Assembly: GCF_900109465.1 (NCBI RefSeq)
Contig: NZ_FOAZ01000028.1
Span: 22,191 to 86,190 of the forward strand
DNA from: Streptacidiphilus jiangxiensis
GTDB taxonomy: Bacteria > Actinomycetota > Actinomycetes > Streptomycetales > Streptomycetaceae
Direction of reading: 5' to 3'
DNA length: 64,000 nucleotides
Shown here: piece after piece, positions 32,302-41,392 of the stretch
Numbering within the stretch: position 1 is the stretch's first letter
Layout: the number at the start of each line of letters is the position of its first letter
Translations under genes and position numbers: made by a program
Notes under the pieces: model-generated
Database searches by the model: none
Told to the model about the DNA's origin: nothing
The model's input: only the letters and a program-made list of their open reading frames with translations

Positions 32302-33324
32302 GTGATCAGCATGGGGGAGCTTGAGGCGTTCCTGGCCGCCGCCGAGGAACTCCACTTCGGGCGGGCGGCGGAGCGACTGTACGTGTCGCCGTCGCGGGTG
32401 AGTCAGCTGGTCCGGAGCCTGGAGGGGCACATCGGCGGGGCGCTGTTCGAACGCACCACCCGCCGAGTCGCGTTGACCCCGATGGGGGCGCTCCTGGAGC
32501 GCGATCTGCGGCAGGCGTACGCGGACCTGCTGGCCGCGCTCGAGCGTGCCCGCAAGACCGCACGCGGGCTGACGGGGGCGATCCGGATCGGCTACATGAC
32601 GCACTTCGGCGACGAGACCTTCACGCGGCTGGTTGAGGAGTTCCGCGGGCGGTTCCCCTCGGTCGAGATCACCCTGGTGGACCTGACCGGCACCCACTAT
32701 CACGAGGAATTGCGCGACGGCGGGGTCGACCTCGCGCTCGGCCGGTTCCACGAGCCGCCGCCCGCGGAAATGGCCGACGGAGCGGTGATGGCTCGCGAGT
32801 CCTGGCTGTTGGGGGTAGGCCGCAGCCATCCGCTGGCCGTCCGGGAACAGGTCGACGTCGAGGAGCTCGCCGGGTACGCGATCTTCGGCGTGCCCGACCC
32901 GCTGACCGGTGAACTGGCCAACCCGCTCTACCCGACGCACACCCCGACCGGCGCTCCCATCGCCCGACGCGGCGTGGCCCGTACCTTCGCCGAGGTCCTC
33001 GCGCTGGTCGCCCGCGGGGAGAACGTCTTCCCGGCCGCGGTGTCCTTCCCGCGCTTCTACACACACCCGGACGTGGTCTTCGTCCCGCTGACCGGCTGGC
33101 CGCCGGCCCTGCGCACGCTGCGCCACCGCACCCACGGCAACACCGAACCCGTCGAGGCCTTCCTGGAGTTGGCCGGCGCGATGGAGGCGAAGCCCGTGGA
33201 GGTGGAGCCCGTGGAGGTGGAGCCGGACGCGGCAGCGGACACACCCGACGCGGCTCCCAGCCGCCCTGGCTACGGGGACTGGTGGGGGCCACGGACCCTG
33301 GGCACGGGCCTGCCCAGCTCCTGA
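32302..33324 (+). CDS. LysR-family transcriptional regulator
   Basis: The 340-aa protein has the winged helix at the N-terminus (LEAFLAAAEELHFGRAAERLYVSPSRVSQLVRSLE) and a periplasmic-binding-like effector domain (about 90-285: IRIGYMTHFGDETFTRLVEEF). GTG 32302 and ATG 32311 are both possible; neither has a strong ribosome site. The C-terminal ~50 residues beyond the family core include a tandem (EVEPV) repeat and are probably disordered. It probably controls the divergent membrane-protein gene. Confidence 0.9.
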   Translation: MISMGELEAFLAAAEELHFGRAAERLYVSPSRVSQLVRSLEGHIGGALFERTTRRVALTPMGALLERDLRQAYADLLAALERARKTARGLTGAIRIGYMTHFGDETFTRLVEEFRGRFPSVEITLVDLTGTHYHEELRDGGVDLALGRFHEPPPAEMADGAVMARESWLLGVGRSHPLAVREQVDVEELAGYAIFGVPDPLTGELANPLYPTHTPTGAPIARRGVARTFAEVLALVARGENVFPAAVSFPRFYTHPDVVFVPLTGWPPALRTLRHRTHGNTEPVEAFLELAGAMEAKPVEVEPVEVEPDAAADTPDAAPSRPGYGDWWGPRTLGTGLPSS

Positions 33325-33385
33325 CTCCGGCCTGCCGTAATGCAGTTGACGCGCTCACCGGCCGCTGGAAATGACTCCCGAAGCG

Positions 33386-33429
33386 CCGCTGCCCGCTCGT
33401 CCCGCCGAGGCGGGACGAGCGGGCAGCGG
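33386..33429. terminator. Bidirectional terminator, perfect 21-bp hairpin
   Basis: 33386-33406 is exactly complementary to 33409-33429, leaving a two-base tip. It separates the convergent LysR and guaB1 genes and starts 62 bp after the LysR stop and 14 bp from the guaB1 stop. Confidence 0.85.
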
Positions 33430-33442
33430 ACTCAGCCTGACG

Positions 33443-34903
33443 TCACCAGCTGGCGTGCAGCGGCTTGCCCTCGGCGAAGCCGGCGGCGCTCTGGACGCCG
33501 ACGACGGCCTTGCGGTGGAAGTCCTCCAGCGAGTCGGCACCCGCGTAGGTGCAGGAGGAGCGGACACCGGCGATGATCGAGTCGATCAGGTCCTCGACGC
33601 CGGGACGGGCGGGGTCGAGGAACATCCGGGAGGTGGAGATGCCCTCCTCGAACAGCGCCTTGCGGGCGCGGTCGTAGTCGGACTCCTCGGCGGTCCGGTT
33701 GCGCACGGCGCGCGCGGAGGCCATGCCGAAGCTCTCCTTGTACTGGCGGCCGTCGGGGGCCGTCTGCAGGTCGCCGGGCGACTCGTAGGTGCCCGCGAAC
33801 CAGGAGCCGATCATGACGTTGGAGGCACCGGCCGCCAGCGCCATCGCGACGTCGCGCGGGTGCCGCACGCCGCCGTCGGCCCAGACGTGCTTGCCGAGGC
33901 GACGCGCCTCGGCCGCGCACTCCAGCACGGCGGAGAACTGCGGCCGGCCGACGCCGGTCATCATCCGGGTGGTGCACATGGCGCCGGGGCCGACACCGAC
34001 CTTGAGGATGTCCGCGCCCGCCTCGACCAGGTCGCGCACGCCGTCGGCGGCGACGACGTTGCCCGCGACGATCGGGACCTGCGGGTCCAGGCCGCGCACG
34101 GCCTGCAGCGCGTTGATCATCGACTCCTGGTGGCCGTGGGCGGTGTCCACGACCAGCACGTCCGCGCCGGCCTCCAGCAGCGCCTTGGCCTTGCCGGCCA
34201 CGTCCCCGTTGATGCCGACGGTCGCCGCGATGCGCAGCTTGCCGTCGGCGTCGACGGCGGGGCTGTAGAGGGTGGCGCGCAGGGCGGCCTTGCGGGTGAG
34301 GATGCCGACCAGGTCGCCGCGGCCGTCGACGACGGGGGCGAGCTTGCGGTGTCCGGCGGAGAGCTTCTCGAAGGCCTCGCGCGGGTCGACGCTCTCCTCC
34401 AGGAGCAGCAGCTCCTTGGACATGACGGCGGAGAGGCTGGCGAAGCGGTCCACGCCCTTGCAGTCGGCCTCGCTGACGACGCCGACCGGCTTGCCGTCCT
34501 CGAGGACGACGACCGCCCCGTGCGCGCGCTTGTGCAGCAGCGAGATGGCGTCGGCGACGGTCGCGCTCGGCGCGAGCGTCACGGCCGTGTCGTGCACGAG
34601 GTGGCGCTGCTTGACCCAGCCGACGACCTCGGAGACGACCTCGATCGGGATGTCCTGCGGAATCGCGACGATGCCGCCGCGCCGCGCGACCGTCTCGGCC
34701 ATGCGTCGGCCGGCCACGGCGGTCATGTTGGCGACGACCAGCGGGATCGTCGTCCCGGTGCCGTCGTTGGTGGAGAGGTCGACCGCCTGACGCGATCCCA
34801 CCGCCGAGCGGCTGGGGATCATGAAGACGTCGTCGTACGTGAGGTCGTAAGGCGCGGAGGGACGGGCGTCCAGCTCGCCGGTGACCGGATTGAGGAACCG
34901 CAT
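33443..34903 (-). CDS. guaB1: GuaB1-family GMP reductase-like protein (IMPDH paralogue with CBS pair)
   Basis: The 486-aa TIM-barrel protein has the IMPDH/GMPR opening YDLTYDDVFMIPSRSAVGSR and a CBS pair about 95-210. VDTAHGHQ follows, then the catalytic Cys loop GPGAMCTTRMMTGVGRPQ. The actinobacterial GuaB1 family is reported to be a CBS-containing GMP reductase rather than an IMP dehydrogenase, feeding GMP back to IMP. The start is supported by GAAGG just before the ATG and a TAGGCT -10-like box six bases upstream of it. It is the last gene of the minus-strand housekeeping block. Confidence 0.9.
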   Translation of the reverse strand: MRFLNPVTGELDARPSAPYDLTYDDVFMIPSRSAVGSRQAVDLSTNDGTGTTIPLVVANMTAVAGRRMAETVARRGGIVAIPQDIPIEVVSEVVGWVKQRHLVHDTAVTLAPSATVADAISLLHKRAHGAVVVLEDGKPVGVVSEADCKGVDRFASLSAVMSKELLLLEESVDPREAFEKLSAGHRKLAPVVDGRGDLVGILTRKAALRATLYSPAVDADGKLRIAATVGINGDVAGKAKALLEAGADVLVVDTAHGHQESMINALQAVRGLDPQVPIVAGNVVAADGVRDLVEAGADILKVGVGPGAMCTTRMMTGVGRPQFSAVLECAAEARRLGKHVWADGGVRHPRDVAMALAAGASNVMIGSWFAGTYESPGDLQTAPDGRQYKESFGMASARAVRNRTAEESDYDRARKALFEEGISTSRMFLDPARPGVEDLIDSIIAGVRSSCTYAGADSLEDFHRKAVVGVQSAAGFAEGKPLHASW

Positions 34904-34950
34904 GCCTTCAGCCTACGGGCCGGATCGTCACGGTTCATGGCGCGACGCTA

Positions 34951-34983
34951 CAAGGCGGCGGCCGAAAATCCGGCCGCCCCTTG
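34951..34983. terminator. GC hairpin between rpe and guaB1
   Basis: GGCGGCCG (34957-34964) and CGGCCGCC (34971-34978) pair around AAAATC, extended by CAAGG and CCTTG with a one-base bulge. It probably ends rpe transcripts and insulates guaB1. Confidence 0.6.
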
Positions 34984-35029
34984 TGTGATCCTACAGATGC
35001 TGTTGTGGCTAGCTACAAGGGTAGGGCGT

Positions 35030-35713
35030 TCAGACCCGTCGCACCCAGGGTGCACTGTCCGTTGCCTCCTGCGCCTGAGCCCGGAGCGCGGCCACGGCGG
35101 CGGCCGGGTCGTCCGCGCCGTAGACGGCCGACCCGGCCACGAACACGTCCGCGCCGGCTTCCGCGCACCGCTCGATCGTCGACGCCGACACCCCGCCGTC
35201 GACCTGGAGCCACAGCTCCAGCCCGTGCTTGTCGATCAGCTGCCGAGTCCGGCGGATCTTCGGCAGCATGATGTCCAGGAACGCCTGCCCGCCGAAGCCC
35301 GGCTCCACGGTCATGATCAGCAGCATGTCCAGCTCGGGCAGCAGGTCCTCGTAGGGCTCGATCGGCGTCGCGGGGCGCAGCGCCATCGACGCCCGCGCGC
35401 CCAGGGCCCGCAGGTCCCGGGCGAGCCGGACCGGCGCGGCGGCGGCCTCCACGTGGAAGGTCACCGATCCGGCGCCCGCCTCCGCGTACTGCGGGGCCCA
35501 GCGGTCCGGGTTCTCGATCATCAGGTGGCAGTCGAGCGGGATGTCCGTCGCCTTGGTCAGCGACTCCACGATCGGCAGGCCGAGCGTCAGGTTCGGCACG
35601 AAGTGGTTGTCCATGACGTCCACGTGCAGCCAGTCCGCGCCTCGGACCGCCTCCGCCTCCTCGGCGAGCCGGGCGAAGTCGGCGGACAGGATGCTGGGAC
35701 AGATCTGGGGCAT
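35030..35713 (-). CDS. rpe: Ribulose-phosphate 3-epimerase
   Basis: The 227-aa TIM-barrel enzyme interconverts ribulose-5-P and xylulose-5-P in the pentose phosphate pathway. Family motifs: PSILSADFARLAEE, HVDVMDNHFVPNLTLG (metal and catalytic Asp), CHLMIENPD, LIMTVEPGFGGQAF, LQVDGGVS. The ATG is placed at the conserved MPQICPSILSAD start. It lies downstream of rsmB on the same strand, with intergenic repeat copy 2 in between. The rsmB-rpe order is conserved in actinobacteria. Confidence 0.97.
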   Translation of the reverse strand: MPQICPSILSADFARLAEEAEAVRGADWLHVDVMDNHFVPNLTLGLPIVESLTKATDIPLDCHLMIENPDRWAPQYAEAGAGSVTFHVEAAAAPVRLARDLRALGARASMALRPATPIEPYEDLLPELDMLLIMTVEPGFGGQAFLDIMLPKIRRTRQLIDKHGLELWLQVDGGVSASTIERCAEAGADVFVAGSAVYGADDPAAAVAALRAQAQEATDSAPWVRRV

Positions 35714-35772
35714 CTCACGCACTTTCGAGTCGATCACGGCAACGAATTGCTTGCCATCATGCCTCAACCCCC

Positions 35773-35876
35773 AGGGGCGCGAGGAACTGCGCGAGGAACC
35801 GCCCTGGGCCTTGAGATCCCGAGCGGACAAGACCATCCGCCTGGCTTGGGTTGCTCGCGCAGTTCCTCGCGCCCCT
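35773..35876. repeat. Dispersed intergenic palindrome, copy 2
   Basis: Cleanest copy: 23-bp arms (35773-35795 and 35854-35876) are exact complements, beginning AGGGGCGCGAGGAACTG. The interior is diverged (GACCATCCGC near the right arm). Its last two bases are part of the rsmB stop codon. Confidence 0.9.
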
Positions 35877-37338
35877 AGCGGAGCTTGCGAAGCAAGGCCA
35901 GGTACATGGCATCGGTGCCGTGCAGGTGGGGCCAGAGCTGGATGTCCGGGCCGTCGCCCAGGTCCGGGACCTGGGGCAGGCAGGCCCGCGCGTCGATCCA
36001 CTCGACGTCGTCGCGGCCCTTCAGGACGTCCTGGACGACCACGCGGGTCTCGGCGAGGTGCGGCGAACACGTCGCGTAGCCCACGACCCCGCCAGGACGG
36101 GTGGCGTCGATCGCGCTGCGCAGCAGGCCGCGCTGGAGCGGGGCGAAGTTGGCGACGTCGGCGGGGCGGCGGCGCCACCGCGCCTCGGGGCGACGGCGCA
36201 GCGCGCCCAGCCCGGAACAGGGGACGTCGACGAGCACGCGGTCGAACGAGGCCGGCCGCCACGCGGGACGCGTGCCGTCGGCGGTGATGACGGCGTAGGG
36301 GCCGGGGTTGCCTTCCAGCGCGCGGGCGACCAGGCGGGCGCGGTGGGGCTGGGCCTCCGAGGCGAGCAGCGCCGCGCCGCGTTCCGCGGCGAGCGCGGCC
36401 AGCAGCGCGGCCTTGCCGCCGGGGCCGGCACAACCGTCGAGCCAGCGGGCGTCGGCGCCGCCCTCCAGGGGGGCCGCGGCCAGCGCGGCGGCGACCAGTT
36501 GGCTGCCCTCGTCCTGGACACCCGCGCGGTTCTCCCGCACCGCGCGCAGGTCAGCCGGGTCGCCGCCCTCGGCGAGGCGGACCGCGTAGGGGGACCAGCG
36601 GCCGGGCTCGGTCGCGTCCTCGTCGAGCGCGGCGACCAGCTCCTCGACCGTGGAGCGACCGGGGCGGGCGACCAGGGTGACCTCGGGCCGGGCGTTGTCG
36701 GCGGCGAGCAGCGCCTCCATCGCCGTGCGACCGGCCGCCTGCGGCTGCCAGACGCCGATGGCGTCCCACAGCGCGGAGACGACCCAGCGCGGGTGCGAGA
36801 AGAGCACGCCGAGGTGCTCCTCGGCGTCCTCCTCGTACGGCGGGGCGACCTGCTCCAGCCAGGTGTCCAGGTCGTGCTGGGAGATCTTGCGCAGCACCGC
36901 GTTGACGAACTTCGCCGGACCCTCGGTCAGCACGGTGCGGGCGAGGTCGACGGTGGCGGAGACGGCCGCGTGGGTCGGGATCCGGGTGGCCAGCAGCTGG
37001 TGGGCGCCGAGCGAGATGACGTCCAGGACCGGCCCGTCGATCTTGTTGAGCGGGCGGTCGACGCAGGCGGCGATGATCGCGTCGTAGCTGCCGCGCATGC
37101 GCAGCGTGCCGTATACCAGCTCGGTGGCGAAGGCGGCGTCCCGACGGGTGAAGTTCACGTCCTGCTCGGCCTTGCGCAGCAGCGCGGGCAGGACCAGGTT
37201 GGCGTACGCGTCGCGCTCGTCGACGGCGCGCAGGGCGTCGAAGGCGAGGCGGCGGGCCGGGTCCTGCGCGGGCTTGCGGTAGGGGCGCTTCTTCGCTCCG
37301 GCGTTCGCTCCGGCGGGGCGCTGTGCGGGGGTGCTCAT
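35875..37338 (-). CDS. rsmB: 16S rRNA (cytosine-967-C5)-methyltransferase
   Basis: The 487-aa protein has a NusB-like N-terminal domain (about 28-165: RLAFDALRAVDERDAYANL) and a Rossmann methyltransferase domain (about 190-487). The latter shows LDGCAGPGGKAALLAAL, the DVPCSGLGALRRRPEARW loop and YATCSPHLAET with the catalytic Cys. It methylates C967 of 16S rRNA. The TAG stop overlaps the end of repeat copy 2. The usual partner fmt is separated by an inserted plus-strand gene. Confidence 0.96.
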   Translation of the reverse strand: MSTPAQRPAGANAGAKKRPYRKPAQDPARRLAFDALRAVDERDAYANLVLPALLRKAEQDVNFTRRDAAFATELVYGTLRMRGSYDAIIAACVDRPLNKIDGPVLDVISLGAHQLLATRIPTHAAVSATVDLARTVLTEGPAKFVNAVLRKISQHDLDTWLEQVAPPYEEDAEEHLGVLFSHPRWVVSALWDAIGVWQPQAAGRTAMEALLAADNARPEVTLVARPGRSTVEELVAALDEDATEPGRWSPYAVRLAEGGDPADLRAVRENRAGVQDEGSQLVAAALAAAPLEGGADARWLDGCAGPGGKAALLAALAAERGAALLASEAQPHRARLVARALEGNPGPYAVITADGTRPAWRPASFDRVLVDVPCSGLGALRRRPEARWRRRPADVANFAPLQRGLLRSAIDATRPGGVVGYATCSPHLAETRVVVQDVLKGRDDVEWIDARACLPQVPDLGDGPDIQLWPHLHGTDAMYLALLRKLR

Positions 37339-37423
37339 GGTTCGGCCTTACCTCTGTGCCTCAAGGTGCTGACGGTTGCTATGCGTGGGGACCATCATGC
37401 CGCATCGGACGCGAACGGACTTG

Positions 37424-37438
37424 CTGACAGAATGTCAG
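37424..37438. promoter_or_regulatory. Small inverted repeat in the rsmB/PstS-like divergon
   Basis: CTGACA and TGTCAG pair exactly around GAA, 86 bp from the rsmB start and 124 bp from the plus-strand gene. The rest of this 223-bp divergent gap shows nothing clear. Confidence 0.35.
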
Positions 37439-37561
37439 GACTGTGCCGCTCCTGACGCTCCGCTCGGCGACGGTTCACCGTGGGGTCGCCCGCCGCTCCC
37501 CGGCGCGCCACGTGACCGCCGCACAATCCCGGTACCGATTCGGGGGATGCGGGGGACGCGC

Positions 37562-39340
37562 ATGCTGCAACTGGCTTCGGCCTTGGACACGGTCAACGCC
37601 TTCATCGACGGCCGCGGGGTGCTGGGGGCCCTGGTCGTCGCCGGGGTCACCACGGGCGCGGGCCTGCTCTGGCGGGGCCGGCGCCCGGTCCGGGAGATCT
37701 CCTGGAGCGTGGAGTACGACCAACCGCTGAACCAGGGCCAGGACGCGCCGGGATCGGCCGCCTCCGCACCGGCCCCGCAGCCGAAGCCGGAGGAGAGTCC
37801 CTACTTCTGGGACATCCAGTTCCGCGGTGAACCGGTGCTGGACGGCAGCCTCGTCCTGCTGCGCGTGCGCAGCACCGGGAGCAGCAGCATCGATCCGAGC
37901 GATTTCGTGTACGGGCTCTCCTTCGAGTTCCCGGACCGCGAGGTGCTCGGCTTCAAGGTCCGCGACAACAGATCCGTGCACAAGGCGGTCGAGGCGGAAC
38001 GCCTCGCCGCGCAGCCGGTGGTCCCCCCACCGCAGCTCGGCCCCGACCCGGCGACGGGTCCATCGACGGCGTCGACCTCTCCGACGACGCCGACGCTGAC
38101 ACTCGCGCCTCCGCTCGCCCCGGACCCGACCCTCGGCCCGGACCCGACCCTCGCCCTGGACCCGACCTCCGCCGTACCCGACCCGGCGACGGCGACGATC
38201 CCCGGCCGGCCCGCGGTCAGCGGTGCGCAGGGCCGCCGTGTCAAGGCACCCCTGCCGTCCAAGTTCGTGCTGCCCACCTTCCAGTTCAACCGGGGCACCG
38301 AGTTCCGGCTCCTGGTCCTGCTCCAGGGCGACGCCAGGACCAAGTCCGTCCAGGCGGACGGCGAGCTCGTCGACGGCCGGATCGTCCGCCACGACGCACG
38401 CCGGCCGCCGCTCCGGCTGATCGCCGTCGGGGCGTCGCTCGCCGTACTGATCGCGGTGCTCACGCTCGGGGTGCGGATCGGCAACGACGCGCTGACCCCG
38501 ACGGCGTCGTGCGCCGAGGGCCGGCTCACCCTGCAGGGGTCCAGCGCCTTCGCGCCGGTGGCGAACCAGGTGCGCAACAGCTACCGCCAGCTGTGCGGGA
38601 ACGGGGTCACCATCGACATCTCCGCAGACGGCAGCGACCGAGGCCTGGGCGACCTGGAGCGGTCGCACAGCAGCGGCACCATCGCCATGTCCGACGGCCT
38701 GCCGGCGAGCGCCACGGGCACCGAGGGGCTCACCCGTCGACCGGTCGGCGTGGTGTCCTTCGCGGTCGTGGCCAACACCGGGCTGCGCGCGACCCTGCCG
38801 GACCTCTTCACGCCCGGCGGCATCAGCGCGGACGAACTGCGCGCGCTCTTCTCCGGCAGCACCGGGTCGCTCGCGCCGGGCCTGGTCGCGGTCGGCCGGA
38901 CGCACTCCTCCGGGACCAGGACCGCCTTCGCCGGGGCGTTCTTCGGCGGCACCGACCCGGAGCCGCAGGCGGCGCCCGCCTGCTCGGCAAGCACCCGGAC
39001 GGGCTTCTGCGCCAGCGACAACACCATGGACCTGCTGAGCTTCGTCAACTCCCACCCGAACGCGATCGGCTACGCGGAGGCCGACGCGCTGCCGTACTTC
39101 CCCGACGTCCAGGTGGTCGCCGTCGACGGGCAGACCCCGAGCACCGCGAGCGTCGTCTCCGGCGCCTACCCGTTCGTCGCGACCGAGTACCTCTACAGCG
39201 CGGACCGCCCCGCGGGACTGGTGGCGGACTTCCTCGACTTCCTCACCAGCCCGGCGGAGACCGCAGCGGTGCGCGGACACGGCTTCATCGCCTGCACGGA
39301 CCTGCGGAGCACAAAGCTGGACGGCGCCTGCGCCGGCTGA
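37562..39340 (+). CDS. Membrane protein with extracytoplasmic PstS-like substrate-binding domain
   Basis: The 592-aa protein has a first helix (about residues 16-34, GVLGALVVAGVTTGAGLLW) and a ~250-residue cytoplasmic part containing a Pro/Thr-rich DPTL repeat tract. A second helix (LIAVGASLAVLIAVLTLGV) is followed by a PBP-like domain with the PstS-type opening LTLQGSSAFAPVANQVRNSY and SHSSGTIAMSD, VGRTHSSGTRTAF, NAIGYAEADAL. It probably binds a small anion such as phosphate outside the cell and may signal inward. It has no ABC partners and interrupts the fmt-rsmB block. ATG 37562 has GGGGGA five bases upstream; ATG 37547 is possible. Confidence 0.82.
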   Translation: MLQLASALDTVNAFIDGRGVLGALVVAGVTTGAGLLWRGRRPVREISWSVEYDQPLNQGQDAPGSAASAPAPQPKPEESPYFWDIQFRGEPVLDGSLVLLRVRSTGSSSIDPSDFVYGLSFEFPDREVLGFKVRDNRSVHKAVEAERLAAQPVVPPPQLGPDPATGPSTASTSPTTPTLTLAPPLAPDPTLGPDPTLALDPTSAVPDPATATIPGRPAVSGAQGRRVKAPLPSKFVLPTFQFNRGTEFRLLVLLQGDARTKSVQADGELVDGRIVRHDARRPPLRLIAVGASLAVLIAVLTLGVRIGNDALTPTASCAEGRLTLQGSSAFAPVANQVRNSYRQLCGNGVTIDISADGSDRGLGDLERSHSSGTIAMSDGLPASATGTEGLTRRPVGVVSFAVVANTGLRATLPDLFTPGGISADELRALFSGSTGSLAPGLVAVGRTHSSGTRTAFAGAFFGGTDPEPQAAPACSASTRTGFCASDNTMDLLSFVNSHPNAIGYAEADALPYFPDVQVVAVDGQTPSTASVVSGAYPFVATEYLYSADRPAGLVADFLDFLTSPAETAAVRGHGFIACTDLRSTKLDGACAG

Positions 39341-39584
39341 GAGCCCGCGGGCCCATGCCTGTCCGGCCGTGCAGCGGAGGCCGCTCAACCAGGCCCCCGG
39401 CCCGGCTCCGCGCTCCGGCGGCACGCCTCACCCGCGGCAGCGGGCGGAGCCGCCGGGCCGCGCGCGTCGGCCGTAGAGCCCCAGGCCGGCAGGCCGGGCA
39501 GCCCGGCCGGCCCTGCGAGACAGGCCGGCCGCACGAGACAGGCTGGGCGCGCCCGAGCCGGCCGGCCCGCCTCCGCCGCGCGGC

Positions 39585-40511
39585 TCAGCCCAGACGCTCG
39601 CCCGCCTCCACGCGGGCGCCGCGGGCCCAGTCGCCGGCGGCCATGCGCTTCTTGCCCTGCGGCTGCACGTCGCCCAGCTCGACCTCGTAGGAGCCGGTGC
39701 CCACGCGCACGGTGTTCTTCTGGACCGCCACCTCGCCCGGCGCCAGCTCCGCGCGCCCGACCACCGGCCGGACCGAGGCGACCTTGAGACGCTCGCCGCG
39801 GAACTCCGTCCACGCGCCCGGTGCGGGCGCGCAGCCGCGGACCACGCGGTCGACGCGGAGCGCGGGCGCCGACCAGTCGATGCGGGCGTCCTCGACGTTG
39901 ATCTTGGGGGCGAGGGTGATGCCGTCCAGCGGCTGCGGGCGCGCCTCCAGGGAGCCGTCCTCGATGCCGTCCATCGTCGCGACGAGCAGGCGCGCGCCGG
40001 AGAGCGAGAGCCGGCCGAGCAGGTCGCCGCTGGTGTCGGCGGGGCGGACCTCCTCGGTGACCGTGCCGTAGACCGGGCCGGAGTCGAGGCCGCGCTCGAT
40101 CTGGAACGTCGACGCGCCGGTGACCTCGTCACCGGCCAGCACCGCGTGCTGCACCGGCGCCGCGCCACGCCACGCGGGCAGCAGCGAGAAGTGAAGGTTG
40201 ACCCAGCCGTTCGCGGGCACCTCCAGGGCCGACTTCGGCAGCAGCGCGCCGTAGGCGACGACCGGGCAGCAGTCGGGGGCGATCTCGGCGAGGCGGGCGA
40301 GGAACTCGGGCTCGCTCGGCTTCACGGGCCGCAGCACCTCGATGCCGGCCTCCTCCGCGCGCTGGGCGACGGGGCTCGCGACGAGCTTGCGGCCGCGCCC
40401 GGCCGGCGCGTCGGGACGGGTGACCACGGCGACCACCTCGTGGCGCGAGGCGATCAGCGCGTCGAGCGAGGGGAGTGCGACCTCGGGAGTGCCTGCGAAG
40501 ACCAGCTTCAT
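39585..40511 (-). CDS. fmt: Methionyl-tRNA formyltransferase
   Basis: The 308-aa enzyme transfers a formyl group from 10-formyl-THF to Met-tRNAi. Seen: the N-terminal MKLVFAGTPEVALPSLDAL, the PAGRGRKL loop, NLHFSLLPAWRGAAPVQHA (the common form is NLHPSLLP; here Phe replaces Pro) and LDSGPV. The C-terminal OB-like domain (about 205-308) contacts tRNA. It lies 52 bp downstream of def on the same strand, the classical pair. Confidence 0.97.
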   Translation of the reverse strand: MKLVFAGTPEVALPSLDALIASRHEVVAVVTRPDAPAGRGRKLVASPVAQRAEEAGIEVLRPVKPSEPEFLARLAEIAPDCCPVVAYGALLPKSALEVPANGWVNLHFSLLPAWRGAAPVQHAVLAGDEVTGASTFQIERGLDSGPVYGTVTEEVRPADTSGDLLGRLSLSGARLLVATMDGIEDGSLEARPQPLDGITLAPKINVEDARIDWSAPALRVDRVVRGCAPAPGAWTEFRGERLKVASVRPVVGRAELAPGEVAVQKNTVRVGTGSYEVELGDVQPQGKKRMAAGDWARGARVEAGERLG

Positions 40512-40563
40512 GCGTGTACCAGTGCCTTTCTCGGTGCGGCGGAGGACTCGGTGCGGCAGCCGC

Positions 40564-41109
40564 TCAGAACGCGCCGCCGAAGGTGCTGTGCGGAGAGACC
40601 CGCACCCGCGGCGCCTGCTCCCCCGCCCAGTCCGCCTCGCGGATCGCCTTCATTGCGGCCTTGCGCTGCTCGCGGTCGAGCCGGTCGACGAAGACGATCC
40701 CGTCCAGGTGGTCGGTCTCGTGCTGGATGCAGCGGGCGAGCAGCTCGGTTCCCTCGATCGTCACCGGGTCGCCGTGCATGTTGAAGCCCTTGGCGACGAC
40801 GCCGAAGGCCCGGCGGGTGTCGAAGCTCAGGCCCGGCAGCGAGAGGCAGCCCTCCTCGCCCTCTTGCTGCTCGTCGGTCAGATCGAGCGAGGGGTTCACC
40901 AGGTGTCCCAGCTCGCCGTCGACGTGGTAGGTGAACACACGCAGCGAGACACCGATCTGAGGTGCCGCCAGGCCGGAGCCGGGGGCGTCCTTCATGGTCT
41001 CGGTCAGGTCCCGGACGAGGTTGCGCAGCTCCTTGTCGAAGGTCGTCACCGGCTGCGCGGTCATGCGAAGCACCGGATCGCCGAAGATGCGGATCGGCTG
41101 GATGGCCAC
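40564..41109 (-). CDS. def: Peptide deformylase
   Basis: The 181-aa Fe/Zn hydrolase removes the N-formyl group from nascent proteins. All three motifs are present: GSGLAAPQIG (44-53), EEGCLS (85-90, metal Cys) and QHETDHLD (129-136, metal His and catalytic Glu). The GTG start at 41109 has GGGAGA 7 bases upstream; the upstream ATG (41199) would add an unlikely Arg/Pro-rich leader. It is co-directional with fmt. Confidence 0.96.
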   Translation of the reverse strand: MAIQPIRIFGDPVLRMTAQPVTTFDKELRNLVRDLTETMKDAPGSGLAAPQIGVSLRVFTYHVDGELGHLVNPSLDLTDEQQEGEEGCLSLPGLSFDTRRAFGVVAKGFNMHGDPVTIEGTELLARCIQHETDHLDGIVFVDRLDREQRKAAMKAIREADWAGEQAPRVRVSPHSTFGGAF

Positions 41110-41392
41110 GGCGCGGTCTCCCGTCGTCAGGATTCGGGGTGGAGGCGTGCAGGGTGGCCGCGGCCGCGGCCGTGCACAGATCACGGATCGGAGGATCAAG
41201 TCTAGAGGTCCCCGTCAGGGGCTCACGCCGCGTTGTGCGTCATCGGCACGAGCCCCGTTCGTCCGCCTGCGCGCCCTCCCGCACGCCCCCATCGTGACCG
41301 ATCCGACACCTCGGCCGTTGGTCAAAGGAGATTGACCGCCGGAACCCTCCCCCTCGCGGTCCGCCCACCGCCGTCCGAGAGGCACATACGAC

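Noticed and set aside
39341..39584. Small gene in the GC-rich gap between the PstS-like gene and fmt
   Set aside because: The stretch is low-complexity GGCCGG and GAGACAGGC repeats with no ribosome site. Open frames there have the composition of noise.
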